A stretch of 64,000 nucleotides of DNA from an uncultured Bacteroidota bacterium (GCA_903882805.1 CAIRYK010000042.1:207094-271093); one strand, 5' to 3'; shown: positions 47,159 to 56,597, counted from the first letter of the stretch. Notes: generated from the sequence alone by a model not told the origin. Numbers and translations are program-made.

Positions 47159-48247
47159 ATGTCTATAAACAACAATGCCTGGGAGTTAGCCGAAGCTTAC
47201 GTATCGGGCGCTTTATCAAAAGACGAGCATGGTGCGCTTAAACTACGCATGGCTTCAGATGTTGCTTTTGCTGCGGAGTTTAATGAAAATGTACGCCTCA
47301 TAAAATCACTTCAGGAATCGGGTAAGCAAAAACGCTTCCGCAATATGCTTAAGGATATAGAGCATGCCGAAACCGGAATTGAAAAAGCAAAAAGACTCTT
47401 TTTATCGGCGCATATATGGCGCACTGCTGCTGTTGCAGCCAGTGTGGCAATATTGTTCTCTACCATTACTATCTGGAATCTGAAACCGTCTATTCAGAAA
47501 ACAGACTCTCAGTACAATATCATTCGCGGCGAGGTAGATGTTATAAAGCGTTCGCAATACCAACTGAAGCAGTCGCAGAAACAACTGGAGAAAGACATAA
47601 AGAAAATAAACACGCCTCCACCATCGCCGGTAAGATACGTAGGTACCGGTTTTGCACTCAATAACGATGGCTATTTTGTAACCAGCGCTCACGTTACTGA
47701 AAATGCCGATTCGGTATATATACAAATACAAAGCGGCGACTACTACAAAGCCACCAAAATAGCCGTTAATACCGACGCTGATATTGCTGTGCTGAAAGTA
47801 GAGAAAAAGAACTTCCACTTTGGCAAAGGCGAAGTGCCTTATACATTTGCAGCCAAGAAAACCGGTATAGGCGCACACATATACACGCTTGGTTTTCAAA
47901 CAGATGACATTATGTACAGCGAAGGGTATATCAGCTCTAAAAACGGCTATGCAGGAAACGACTTGCAATATACCCTTGAGTTGCCTGCAGGTCATGGCCA
48001 AAGCGGATCGCCGGTTATAGATGAAAAAGGTAATATCGTTGGTATACTTGCCGCGATAGGTAGTCAGGAACAAGCCAACACCTATGCGGTTAGCGCACAA
48101 TCGCTGCTCGCGCTGTTAGAAACAAAATCGCCCGATATGCCTGCCATTCACTTACCCAAAGTGAACAAGTTGGGTAAAATGAGTCGCGATCAGCAGATTG
48201 AAAAAATGCAGACCTATACTTTTTCTGTAAAAGTGTATAAAAAATAA
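47159..48247 (+). CDS. Membrane-anchored trypsin-like protease with anti-sigma-like N-terminus
   Basis: A 362-residue protein. Residues 1-75 resemble the cytosolic domain of Bacteroidota anti-sigma factors (ELAEAYVSGALSKDEHGALKLRM...FAAEFNENVRLI) and lack a zinc-binding HxxxCxxC motif. One transmembrane helix lies at about 88-106. A Gln/Lys-rich coiled coil follows (about 115-150). A Deg/trypsin-like serine protease domain then shows His178 (TSAHV), Asp208 (DADIAVLKV) and Ser282 (GHGQSGSPV). There is no PDZ domain. It directly follows an ECF sigma gene, suggesting signalling across the membrane in which the sensor part is itself a protease. That mechanism is inference. Confidence 0.85.
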   Translation: MSINNNAWELAEAYVSGALSKDEHGALKLRMASDVAFAAEFNENVRLIKSLQESGKQKRFRNMLKDIEHAETGIEKAKRLFLSAHIWRTAAVAASVAILFSTITIWNLKPSIQKTDSQYNIIRGEVDVIKRSQYQLKQSQKQLEKDIKKINTPPPSPVRYVGTGFALNNDGYFVTSAHVTENADSVYIQIQSGDYYKATKIAVNTDADIAVLKVEKKNFHFGKGEVPYTFAAKKTGIGAHIYTLGFQTDDIMYSEGYISSKNGYAGNDLQYTLELPAGHGQSGSPVIDEKGNIVGILAAIGSQEQANTYAVSAQSLLALLETKSPDMPAIHLPKVNKLGKMSRDQQIEKMQTYTFSVKVYKK

Positions 48248-48270
48248 TGAGTCGAGTACTTTACTACACA

Positions 48271-48305
48271 ACGGACTATACCTCAATCAGGTTAGTCCGT
48301 TTTTG
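48271..48305 (+). terminator. Rho-independent terminator after the sigma/protease pair
   Basis: ACGGACTATACCT and AGGTTAGTCCGT pair with one bulge around CAATC, then TTTTT. Confidence 0.8.
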
Positions 48306-48316
48306 CTTTAAGAACC

Positions 48317-48339
48317 CGTTTGCTTTATCAAAGCAAACG
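48317..48339. other. Perfect 10-bp hairpin
   Basis: CGTTTGCTTT (48317-48326), loop ATC, AAAGCAAACG (48330-48339). It lies just after the terminator and 67 nt before the tatC -7 box. It could be a second terminator without a T-run, or an operator. Confidence 0.5.
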
Positions 48340-48405
48340 AGCATACATCGCTGATTGTAACGAATGTGAATAACTATTTCCTGTTCAATCCAACCGATAT
48401 TTACC

Positions 48406-48413
48406 TAACTTTG
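48406..48413 (+). promoter_or_regulatory. Predicted -7 box of tatC
   Basis: TAACTTTG matches TAnnTTTG exactly and lies 18 nt before the TTG start of tatC. The -33 region (GTTC) is weak. Confidence 0.45.
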
Positions 48414-48431
48414 CACCCCTAATAGCTTACC

Positions 48432-49286
48432 TTGAGTATATTAAAGAACTTTCTGAATAAAAGGATGGACAACCCGCTGGGCGAGATGAACTTTCTCGAC
48501 CATATTGAGGAGCTGCGGTGGACGATAGTACGCTCAGTAATTGCCATACTGATAGGAGCAATTGTGGTGTTTATCAAAGTTGAGTGGGTATTCGACCGTA
48601 TCATCCTTGGCCCTGCACACAGCGATTTTATATCCTACCGCTGGTTTTGCGCGCTTGGACGGATGATGCACTACAGCGAGTTTTGCCTTGGCGATATAAA
48701 AATGAAATTTCAGAATACTGCCGTAACCGGTCAGTTTATGATGAGCCTTTCCGTATCGATGATGTTGGGTTTTATCCTGGTGTTTCCTTATGTGCTTTGG
48801 CAACTGTGGAAATTTATTAAACCTGCGCTTCGTCCGTCTGAGATTCGGATGGCCAATGGTATTGTATTCTGGTGTTCAGTGCTGTTTTTCATAGGCGTAC
48901 TTTTTGCTTATTTTATCGTTGCACCTTACACTATCAACTTTTTTGGCAATTACCAGCTCAGCCCGATGTTTGAAAACATCATTACCATAGAAAACTACTA
49001 CGACACGATGGCCAATATGATACTTGCCTTGGGCATAGTGTTTGAGCTGCCGATACTAATTTTCTTTCTATCGCGCATAGGGTTGGTCACTCCGGCATTT
49101 CTCAGGTCTAAACGCCGCTATGCATTCCTGATACTGTTTATCTTATCGGAAATAATTACACCGCCCGACCTTTTTAGTTGTTTGCTGGTATTTATACCTT
49201 TATATATATTATTCGAGATATCAATAAACATTAGCGGCAGAGCGGTTAAAGCACGCAAAGCAAAACAAGCGCTTGATAAAAAATAA
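48432..49286 (+). CDS. tatC: Twin-arginine translocase subunit TatC
   Basis: A 284-residue polytopic membrane protein that recognises twin-arginine signal peptides and exports folded proteins. The N-terminus has MNFLDHIEELRWTIVRSV, the conserved HxxELR region. Six hydrophobic helices follow; family stretches include FKMKFQ-like MKFQNTAVTGQFMMSL, FVYVLWQLWKFIKPAL-like FPYVLWQLWKFIKPAL, and GIVFELPILIFFLSRIGLV. Insertions after the first helix are typical of Bacteroidota. The start is TTG at 48432; a downstream ATG at 48465 would cut the N-terminus. TatA/B are not in the window. Followed 10 bp later by rpiB. Confidence 0.94.
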   Translation: MSILKNFLNKRMDNPLGEMNFLDHIEELRWTIVRSVIAILIGAIVVFIKVEWVFDRIILGPAHSDFISYRWFCALGRMMHYSEFCLGDIKMKFQNTAVTGQFMMSLSVSMMLGFILVFPYVLWQLWKFIKPALRPSEIRMANGIVFWCSVLFFIGVLFAYFIVAPYTINFFGNYQLSPMFENIITIENYYDTMANMILALGIVFELPILIFFLSRIGLVTPAFLRSKRRYAFLILFILSEIITPPDLFSCLLVFIPLYILFEISINISGRAVKARKAKQALDKK

Positions 49287-49296
49287 ACTGTAGTAT

Positions 49297-49740
49297 ATGA
49301 ACACTTTTGATAAGAGCTTACCTATAGCCATAGGTTCAGACCATGCAGGCGTAGACTATAAAGAAACGATTAAAGCTATGCTTGTAGCTGCCGGCTGGCA
49401 GGTAGACGATAAGGGCCCATATAGCGCAGATAGTGTAGACTATCCCGATTACGCACACCCTGTAGCAAGCATGGTAGAGGGTGGCGCAGCCACAGCTGGC
49501 ATACTGATATGCGGCAGCGGCAATGGCGTATGTATGACTGCCAACAAACATCACGGCATTAGGGCAGCGCTGTGCTGGAACGAAGAACTGGCAGCGCTGG
49601 CGCGCCAGCACAACAATGCCAACGTGCTCTGCATACCGGCTCGCTTTGTAGGCATAGATGTAGCCAAAGCAATGACCAATATATTTGTTGCTACCGAATT
49701 TGAAGGCGGCAGACATGCCAAGCGTGTGGAGAAAATATAA
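49297..49740 (+). CDS. rpiB: Ribose-5-phosphate isomerase B
   Basis: A 147-residue cytosolic enzyme of the RpiB/LacAB family, converting ribulose-5-phosphate to ribose-5-phosphate in the pentose phosphate pathway. Landmarks are AIGSDHAGVDYKETIKAML, the DYPDYAHPVA segment, the phosphate loop ILICGSGNGVCMTANKHHGIRAALC, and ARQHNNANVLCIPARFVG. Starts 10 bp after tatC, likely on the same transcript. Confidence 0.94.
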   Translation: MNTFDKSLPIAIGSDHAGVDYKETIKAMLVAAGWQVDDKGPYSADSVDYPDYAHPVASMVEGGAATAGILICGSGNGVCMTANKHHGIRAALCWNEELAALARQHNNANVLCIPARFVGIDVAKAMTNIFVATEFEGGRHAKRVEKI

Positions 49741-49826
49741 ACGACGCATAATACTGAGGCGATAGCATATAAAATGAACAGCAAATGCTGATTGTGTCTA
49801 TATTCTTTCCATAAAGAAAATCTCCC

Positions 49827-50090
49827 ATGCCCCAAATTAGCCGTTTCTTTGGCATATCCATATATATGTACGCAAAAGATCATTTTCCACCGCACTTCCA
49901 TGCTATATACGGAGAACAAGAGGCTATGGTGAGCATAGAGAACAGCTCCGTAATTGCGGGAGAACTATCGGTAAGAGCCTTTAAGCTCGTAAAAGAATGG
50001 AGCGAGATTCATAAACAAGAATTATTACATAACTTTGAGGAGTCCCAAAAACCAAATCCATTGTTTCAGGTTATAGAACCTTTAAAATAG
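49827..50090 (+). CDS. DUF4160 family protein
   Basis: An 87-residue protein with the DUF4160 pattern ISRFFGISIYMYAKDHFPPHFHAIYGEQEAMVSIE. The conserved DH.PPHFH motif is complete. These short proteins are commonly encoded directly before a DUF2442 protein, as here with a 5-bp gap, and the pair is often proposed as a toxin-antitoxin-like module; biochemical function is not established to my knowledge. Confidence 0.88.
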   Translation: MPQISRFFGISIYMYAKDHFPPHFHAIYGEQEAMVSIENSSVIAGELSVRAFKLVKEWSEIHKQELLHNFEESQKPNPLFQVIEPLK

Positions 50091-50095
50091 CTGTT

Positions 50096-50425
50096 ATGAT
50101 GCACCGTATAAAAAAAATACTCTTAATAAAGCCATACGCAATAACCTGTGAATGGAATAATGGAGAAGTACGCACTATACAAATGGAAAACAAGCTACTT
50201 GAATGGGCTAATGAATCGGGCAGCATTTACAAAAAACTACTGGATAAAAAGACATTTGTGTTGGCTGAACTAAACAGTGAAACTAAGACATTGTTCTGGA
50301 ATGGCATTACAAAAATGGTTGATGGTAACGGAGTGATGCGCGATGCTCCATTGGATATTGATCCTGAAACTTTGTATACATTGAGTATACCGGCAGAACA
50401 AACAAGTATAGAAAATGCTGCATAA
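50096..50425 (+). CDS. DUF2442 family protein
   Basis: A 109-residue protein of the DUF2442 type: ITCEWNNGEVRTIQMENKLL near the N-terminus and TLFWNGITKMVDGNGVMRDAPLDIDPETLY near the end. It follows the DUF4160 gene by 5 bp and probably acts with it. Two ATG codons stand next to each other at 50096 and 50099; either may be used. Confidence 0.85.
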   Translation: MMHRIKKILLIKPYAITCEWNNGEVRTIQMENKLLEWANESGSIYKKLLDKKTFVLAELNSETKTLFWNGITKMVDGNGVMRDAPLDIDPETLYTLSIPAEQTSIENAA

Positions 50426-50496
50426 TGGAGCAAATCCACACACTCCACTCCTAATACAATCCATAGCACGCAAATAGTATAATCAACAACGACATA

Positions 50497-51345
50497 CTAC
50501 ATAGGCACGTCAATCCTTATTTGCTTAGAGAATGGTTTGCCCTTGGCGTCTTTACCGTCAATTTTCCACATAACCGATCTTATGGTTACTGTTAGCGGCT
50601 TTTGATTGGCGGAACGAACATTACGGACGCTGCTTACTAAGTCTTGTATCTTACCGCGACTGATGCGACGGCGCTGAGCGGCCTTGGTTACTGCATTCTT
50701 AATCCCGTTGTTATTCGTTTCCGGATACTCGAGCGATTGCGCATCGAGGCCGGCGATACGATACATTCCGTTGCCGCCGGTGAGCGGCTCCCACGATGTA
50801 GTGGTGGTTAACGACTCGAGCGGCAAAGTGGTTGAGCCGTTTTTGAGTATTACCACCGACTGATAACGTTGTGAGACCTTTGTAACATTACCCGTTAGTT
50901 TTAAAATATTGCCCGGTATATTACCGCTTACAAGCGTATACACCGCACCATTCGCATGAAGCAAATTCGGATTGCCCGATTGCTTTGCAGTAATATTCTG
51001 TAAGAACAGCGTTACCTCTGTAAATTCAGCTGTAAGGCCGGGTCCGGCAGGAGCCGCAATCTGAGCGGGGGCAATTACCGTTCTGCCTTTCTTTGGCGTG
51101 TCTGCAACTGCCTGCTTTACTGGCGTTTTTGTAGCGACCGGAGTATCTGCCTTTTCAGCATTTGATGGTATCTCCGGTTTAAGGTCGGCCACCAGATCTT
51201 GTAACTTCGAAGGGTCTTTCTCTGTAACAATTGTAGAAGAGTCGCCCAAAACGATAGGGCCATGATTTTTAGCGGGCATGTCTTTGCACGCATTGAAAAA
51301 AAACGTCGTTGCTACAAAAGCTGCAAGTGAAACCCTTGACCTCAT
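50497..51345 (-). CDS. Lipoprotein of unknown function
   Basis: A 282-residue protein with an N-terminal lipoprotein signal (MRSRVSLAAFVATTFFFNAC, Cys20). A Pro/Ala/Thr/Lys-rich linker (about 30-100) leads to a beta-rich domain beginning GLTAEFTEVTLFLQNITAKQ, and it ends FSKQIRIDVPM. A basic patch, AAQRRRISRGKIQDL, lies near 228. I recognise no family. It stands alone between the DUF2442 gene and the dehydrogenase. Confidence 0.65.
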   Translation of the reverse strand: MRSRVSLAAFVATTFFFNACKDMPAKNHGPIVLGDSSTIVTEKDPSKLQDLVADLKPEIPSNAEKADTPVATKTPVKQAVADTPKKGRTVIAPAQIAAPAGPGLTAEFTEVTLFLQNITAKQSGNPNLLHANGAVYTLVSGNIPGNILKLTGNVTKVSQRYQSVVILKNGSTTLPLESLTTTTSWEPLTGGNGMYRIAGLDAQSLEYPETNNNGIKNAVTKAAQRRRISRGKIQDLVSSVRNVRSANQKPLTVTIRSVMWKIDGKDAKGKPFSKQIRIDVPM

Positions 51346-51474
51346 GGGAAATTATTTGAAAGCACAGGCGGTTGATTATTATTGCCAACCACCTATGCGC
51401 TTACGAATGTACCACACAAAAATAAAAAAATCAATAATCGTAAATAAAAACTATCCCCTGCCTCGGCATTGCTG

Positions 51475-53451
51475 TTAATACGACATCAATCGCTGCACAG
51501 TTTCGTGCAAGCGGCTGTTAGCCAAAAAGTTCTGCTCGAGCTCAATAGCAAAGGGCACGGGAGTATCGAGGCTTGCACATCGTAAAATAGGCGCATCCAG
51601 TAGCTCAAAACAATGCTCTGCTATCCATGCAGCCAACTCGCCGCCTATACCGCCTGTAAGGCAGTCTTCGTGTAGCAGGAGCACTTTGCCTGTGCGGCCA
51701 ACCGCTTCTTTAATAGCGTCGTAATCGAGCGGCAACAATGTTCTGAGATCCAGAATGTCGATAGACAGGTCTCTATGCTTATCGGCATAATCCAACGCCC
51801 AATGCACGCCCATACCATAGGTAATAATGCTAATATCAGTACCCATTCTTGCTACTCTCGCCTTACCTATTTCTATGCTGTAGTAGTTTTCCGGCACTTG
51901 TCCGCTAATACTACGATACAATGCTTTATGCTCAAAAAACAAAACCGGATTGGGGTCTTCAATAGCCGCTATCATCAATCCTTTAGCGTCCTCGGGAGTA
52001 GAAGGGTAAACCACCTTGAGACCGGGCGTATGTGTAAACCATGCTTCGTTGCTCTGCGAATGGAATGGCCCGGCGCCCACGCCGCCGCCGGTGGGCATAC
52101 GTATTACCACATCAGCATTCTGTCCCCAGCGGTAGTGTATTTTAGCCAGATTATTGATGATTTGGTTGAAACCCACTGTAACAAAGTCGGCAAACTGCAT
52201 CTCCATCATAGCTTTGTGCTTTTTGATAGACAGCCCCAAAGCTGCGCCCACGATAGCGCTTTCGCACAGCGGGGTGTTGCGTACTCTGTCGCGGCCAAAC
52301 TGTTGCACAAAACCCTCTGTTACCTTGAAAGCTCCGCCATATTCGGCTATATCCTGCCCCATCAGTATCAGATTAGGGTGGCGTTCCATGCTTTGTTTCA
52401 GGCCTTCGCTTATAGCCTGTATAAATTTCTTTTCGCTCGCAGGGCCGTTAGCTGCTATTGGCGCCGGCACATTGGGGGCATATACGTCGGCTTTCTCCTC
52501 CGCTGTATCGGGCTCTATATGGGGAGCCGCAAAACCGCTTGCCAGGCCTTCTTCTATTTCCTGCTGTATTATAGCGCGTATATCGCTGATGCGTATATCG
52601 CTCAATATCTGTTCGTCTTTCAAAAACTGCTCAAAGTTGGCAACCGGATCTTTCTTTGCCCATTCTTCAAACAACTCTTTGGGTACATATTTTACACCGC
52701 TTGCCTCTTCATGGCCGCGCATACGGAAAGTCATGCACTCCACCAGTATCGGCTTCTGATTAGCTATGCAATACAGGCGCGCCTTGGTGATCTCTTTATA
52801 TACCTCCAGTATATTGTTGCCATCTATAGTTATGCCCTTCATGCCATAACCAGCCGCGCGGTCGGCAAGCTGCCGACATACAAACTGCTCCGAACTGGGT
52901 GTGCTAAGTCCGTAACCATTATTTTCTATCAGAAAAATAACTGGCAGGCCCCACACGGCAGCTACATTGAGCGCTTCATGAAAATCGCCCTCGCTGGTGC
53001 CGCCGTCTCCGCTGAAGGCCAGCGCTATTTTAGATTCTTTGTTTAGCTTGTGCGCCAGCGCTATACCGTTGGCAATGGCCAATTGCGGGCCAAGGTGGCT
53101 TATCATGCCGCAGATATGGTATTCGTTGGCCCCAAAATGGAACGAACGCTCGCGGCCCTTACTGAAGCCATCTTTGCGACCCTGCCATTGCTTAAACAAC
53201 TTATCGAACGGCATTTTACGGCCTGTAAACACCCCGAGATTGCGGTGCAGCGGCATAATGTATTCGTCTTCATCCAGTGCAAGGGTAGCGCCCACAGCAA
53301 TAGCCTCCTGACCAATGCCGCTGAACCACTTGCTTATACGACCCTGACGCAACAACACCAGCATCTTTTCCTCAATAAGCCGCGGACGCAGCAGTTCGGT
53401 ATACAGATGTATCAGTTGTTCGTCGGACAGGCCCTTACAATCAAATTGCAT
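51475..53451 (-). CDS. 2-oxo acid dehydrogenase E1, fused alpha and beta subunits
   Basis: A 658-residue thiamine-diphosphate enzyme. The alpha-like half (about 1-320) has the ThDP motif GDG...NN (Gly148-Asp-Gly, Asn177-Asn178 in SGDGGTSEGDFHEA and IENNGYGLSTP). The beta-like half (about 335-658) has MGQDIAEYGGAFKVTEG, NTPLCESAIVGAALG and HEDCLTGGIGGELAAWIAE. Fused E1 proteins in Bacteroidota decarboxylate branched-chain 2-oxo acids or pyruvate as part of an E1-E2-E3 complex. I cannot decide the substrate, and E2 and E3 are not nearby. Confidence 0.92.
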   Translation of the reverse strand: MQFDCKGLSDEQLIHLYTELLRPRLIEEKMLVLLRQGRISKWFSGIGQEAIAVGATLALDEDEYIMPLHRNLGVFTGRKMPFDKLFKQWQGRKDGFSKGRERSFHFGANEYHICGMISHLGPQLAIANGIALAHKLNKESKIALAFSGDGGTSEGDFHEALNVAAVWGLPVIFLIENNGYGLSTPSSEQFVCRQLADRAAGYGMKGITIDGNNILEVYKEITKARLYCIANQKPILVECMTFRMRGHEEASGVKYVPKELFEEWAKKDPVANFEQFLKDEQILSDIRISDIRAIIQQEIEEGLASGFAAPHIEPDTAEEKADVYAPNVPAPIAANGPASEKKFIQAISEGLKQSMERHPNLILMGQDIAEYGGAFKVTEGFVQQFGRDRVRNTPLCESAIVGAALGLSIKKHKAMMEMQFADFVTVGFNQIINNLAKIHYRWGQNADVVIRMPTGGGVGAGPFHSQSNEAWFTHTPGLKVVYPSTPEDAKGLMIAAIEDPNPVLFFEHKALYRSISGQVPENYYSIEIGKARVARMGTDISIITYGMGVHWALDYADKHRDLSIDILDLRTLLPLDYDAIKEAVGRTGKVLLLHEDCLTGGIGGELAAWIAEHCFELLDAPILRCASLDTPVPFAIELEQNFLANSRLHETVQRLMSY

Positions 53452-53587
53452 ATTCGTGATTTGGCTGCAAAAGTAACATGTTAAAGGGAATAAGCGATTT
53501 GGAAATTAAAAGAAGCGTGGTATTCAGGTATTAAACAACGACAGATGGGTAAACTGCCAACTGACCAACAAAAAAGCTGAAATCCCC

Positions 53588-55429
53588 CTACCTAAACAAC
53601 TCTTCCTTAGTTTTTGGTCGCTGCTCTATGAGCCATTTAAATCGGCTCAGGCGCGTTTCTGGCAGATTAGCTTTTTCAAGTGGGGTCATGGTTTGGGCGA
53701 AGTCCTTTACAAACAGAATTTTCATAATCTTCTGGTCGTCAAAATACACATACATTTTCTCGCTCTTGGCTTGGTTTACCCCCAGATAAGCGCCCTTTTC
53801 ATCTTTTGAATAATAAATGGCTTCTGAGTTGGGTAATACATCCATTTTAGTAATGGTATTTTTATGAAAATAGGCCATTAGCGTTTTACCCTGTATCTGA
53901 TCGTAAAGTTGCGCTTGCTCCGGACCCGATTGCGACACAATAAGCGCATTGTTGGGCACATACATACTTTTCAGCTCTGAGCTGTCCATCATCAGCGATA
54001 TGGTGTCGCCTGTTATCTGACTGTTGTGCGACCATGCTATGGGCGAATAAATCATCCGGATTGTAGAATCAGACCGCGTATAGGTAAGGCTATCGCACTT
54101 GCCCTGAAGCGAATCGGAGAATATGAGCACATGATGGTAGCCTATAAAATAGAGTGGAGCTGTAGAGTCGGCAGTAGCGGTATCGGTCACTACCAGCGGC
54201 GCGGCGGCAGGCGTTTCCAACTTTCTTTTTTTCTTGCTTGTTTTGTTTTCTGCTTTGGTGTTTAGCGGTATGTGGTACTTTCCCTTCGCGCTGTCTGTTT
54301 TAGACATGGGTGTTTGTATGCCGCGTGCGCTGCGCGCAGCTATCGAATCGGCGCGGGTAGAGGTATCTGCCAGTCCGGTTTTTATTTTGCCTGCTTTGCC
54401 TATGCTATCGCGCACCATAGGGGCAGAGTAAAAGGTATCGGCGCGTACATAAAGGGTATCCTTCCCGTTAGCTTGCACCAATACAGGCTTGATGGTAGCC
54501 CATAATATTTTAGGTTTACGGTAGTATTCTGCATGGCCGCAATACATACTCGAGTGGTTGCCGGTATCTATAGCAATCACGTTGCCGTTGGCCAGTGCAT
54601 AACCCGATGTTTTATTGTAGTGCAGCGAATCCGCCTCAATATACTGACCATCGTTCCATATACTCGATCGACCAAAAAAGTAAGCAATACCATTTGCACC
54701 GTCGTAGGTGCCGTCTTTTGTTGTGAGTACAGATTTTCCATTGTCGCGGGTCAATACCGATTGTGCGTAGAAACGCGTCACCTTGGTACGTGTGTTATAT
54801 ACCAGGTCTTCCGACTTAATATTGTATTGAGGGTCGGTAATAACCACATGGCCGGTAAAGTGGGCTTCTTCAGTATTTACATTATATACGCCGGCATTGC
54901 TGGTAACGGTAGACGAGTCGTTGTGTAAAATGCCGCCCTGTGTGTATACGCCTATTTTAGTCCCTAAATCGTAGGTTAGCTCAGGGCATTCAAGATTGTT
55001 TTTGCCATCTGTCAGTTCTACATTGCCCTGCATCAGGGCCAGTTTTTTATCAGATGTATAGCGCAAGTAGTCGCACGTACCCTGTGTGCCGCCTGCCTGG
55101 GCTATGCGCACATTACTGAAAGCCTCCACTATTTTTGTGGCAGCATTTTGGTACAGGCTATCGCAATAAAGCGTGTCTGTGCCTTGTATAAACACTGCAT
55201 TGCCTATGAATTTTTTCAGGTCGGCGCTGTCGGTATGTATACCATACATATTGTCGCCATACACCAGCACCGACACCATATCGCTTTTAGCGACTGTGTC
55301 TTTTTTCTGCGCCTGCGCCGCCGCCGAAACCAATAATCCACACAAACAAAGCAAAGCTGTGCTCGGGCGCATGCGCCGCCGCAAAAACTTAATAATTGCT
55401 GTGGGAAATGATGGTTGTGTAAAAAACAT
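53588..55429 (-). CDS. OstA/LptA-like envelope protein
   Basis: A 613-residue exported protein with an N-terminal signal region (RPSTALLCLCGLLVSAAAQAQ). Repeated short beta-strand units of the LptA/OstA type follow: SDMVSVLVYGDNMYGI, CDYLRYTSDKKLALMQGNVELTDGKNNLECPELTYDL, AHFTGHVVITDPQYNIKSEDLVYNTRT. This suggests a beta-jellyroll that handles lipopolysaccharide or another lipid between membranes. Its ATG overlaps the stop of the MCE gene upstream (TAATG), so the two are translationally coupled and may serve one lipid-transport route. An internal ATG at residue 20 gives a cleaner signal peptide. Confidence 0.82.
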   Translation of the reverse strand: MFFTQPSFPTAIIKFLRRRMRPSTALLCLCGLLVSAAAQAQKKDTVAKSDMVSVLVYGDNMYGIHTDSADLKKFIGNAVFIQGTDTLYCDSLYQNAATKIVEAFSNVRIAQAGGTQGTCDYLRYTSDKKLALMQGNVELTDGKNNLECPELTYDLGTKIGVYTQGGILHNDSSTVTSNAGVYNVNTEEAHFTGHVVITDPQYNIKSEDLVYNTRTKVTRFYAQSVLTRDNGKSVLTTKDGTYDGANGIAYFFGRSSIWNDGQYIEADSLHYNKTSGYALANGNVIAIDTGNHSSMYCGHAEYYRKPKILWATIKPVLVQANGKDTLYVRADTFYSAPMVRDSIGKAGKIKTGLADTSTRADSIAARSARGIQTPMSKTDSAKGKYHIPLNTKAENKTSKKKRKLETPAAAPLVVTDTATADSTAPLYFIGYHHVLIFSDSLQGKCDSLTYTRSDSTIRMIYSPIAWSHNSQITGDTISLMMDSSELKSMYVPNNALIVSQSGPEQAQLYDQIQGKTLMAYFHKNTITKMDVLPNSEAIYYSKDEKGAYLGVNQAKSEKMYVYFDDQKIMKILFVKDFAQTMTPLEKANLPETRLSRFKWLIEQRPKTKEELFR

Positions 55430-56373
55430 TAATTTTTCTTCTTGCCAAAGATAGTAACGTTTATGTAACGCGATGGATGGGCCTTCATATCGGTCATCAA
55501 TTCGCTGAGCGATTTCAGCGAACCGTTCAGGTTGTTGTACATGTCTTTGTTATTGACCAGCATGCCCAGCGAACCTTCGTTGTTGTTTATTTTGTGCACT
55601 ACGCCTTGTAGTTGTGTTGCAGCCCCCTGCAGGTCGGCAACGGTTTTCTGTATTGGCGAATTTGCCAGCTGGCGCGAAATACTATTAAAGTTGGCCAGCA
55701 TTCTTGTTATTGTGTCGTTTTGCTTCGCCAGGTTGCCGGTTATGCTGTTGGCATTGTGCAGGATGCTCTTTATTTCGCCGCCCTCGGTGGCCAGCGCAGC
55801 CGATAGGGTTGACAGATTATTGGCAGTTGCTTTTATAGATGCTATGGCTTCGGCTATGGCTTTCTGATTTTCGTTGTCTACTATGTGGTTTACTCCTGCC
55901 AACGCATTGTTGAGCGAAGCAATGGTAGTTTTCAATTCCTTGAACGTAGGCGTAAGCTCGCCCGACAGATTGTCTATAACGCCATTTTCTTTACCGGGCT
56001 CCAGCATAGATCCTGTAGGAAGTGTGCCGGGGCCCTTGCCCAAATCTATTTTTATCATTTTTGTGCCCAGCAGATCAAAGGCGGCCAGCGTGGCCTTAGT
56101 ACCTACAGGCACGTCAATCTTTTTGCTAAGGACGATAGATATTTTTACTCCCTTCCCGTTCACCAGTTCTGTATGCGAGATGCGGCCCACATTCAGCCCA
56201 TCTACCTGCACGTTGGCGCTACTTTGCAGACCCTCGGCATTTGGGTAAATGACATAAAATTCATTCTCATTCGAAAAGAGATTCGCGCCTTTCAGGAAAT
56301 AAAAACCTACGAAGAGAATGACAAGGGCCGCAGATACTAATAACCCTGTTTTTACTTCTTTAGATACGCTCAT
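55429..56373 (-). CDS. MCE/MlaD-family phospholipid transport protein
   Basis: A 314-residue protein with one N-terminal transmembrane helix (TGLLVSAALVILFVGFYFL). An MCE domain follows (NEFYVIYPNAEGLQSSANVQVDGLNVGRI, KIDVPVGTKATLAAFDLLGTKMIKIDLG), then a long helical region (about 140-290) like other MlaD homologues. It would form a periplasmic ring carrying lipids for an Mla-type ABC transporter, whose ATPase and permease are not in the window. Translationally coupled with the OstA-like gene downstream. Confidence 0.9.
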   Translation of the reverse strand: MSVSKEVKTGLLVSAALVILFVGFYFLKGANLFSNENEFYVIYPNAEGLQSSANVQVDGLNVGRISHTELVNGKGVKISIVLSKKIDVPVGTKATLAAFDLLGTKMIKIDLGKGPGTLPTGSMLEPGKENGVIDNLSGELTPTFKELKTTIASLNNALAGVNHIVDNENQKAIAEAIASIKATANNLSTLSAALATEGGEIKSILHNANSITGNLAKQNDTITRMLANFNSISRQLANSPIQKTVADLQGAATQLQGVVHKINNNEGSLGMLVNNKDMYNNLNGSLKSLSELMTDMKAHPSRYINVTIFGKKKN

Positions 56374-56552
56374 ATTTTCGGTTCAAATGTGCGCAAAAGT
56401 AATGAAAAGACCGGTATGCAATGGTAACCATACTGTAAATACTATAAAGATTGTGTTTGTGATAACATTAAATCCGGCTTTCATAGCAAAAAAACGAGCA
56501 AGACACTTGTTTTACGCTGACGATAATCAGTAAACAGACCTATCAAAACACC

Positions 56553-56560
56553 TACCTTTG
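56553..56560 (+). promoter_or_regulatory. Predicted -7 box of trhO
   Basis: TACCTTTG is an exact TAnnTTTG match, 37 nt before the ATG at 56598; no clear -33. Confidence 0.4.
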
Positions 56561-56597
56561 TGGTTTAAATATTTTTCTTTATAAAACAACTGATACC

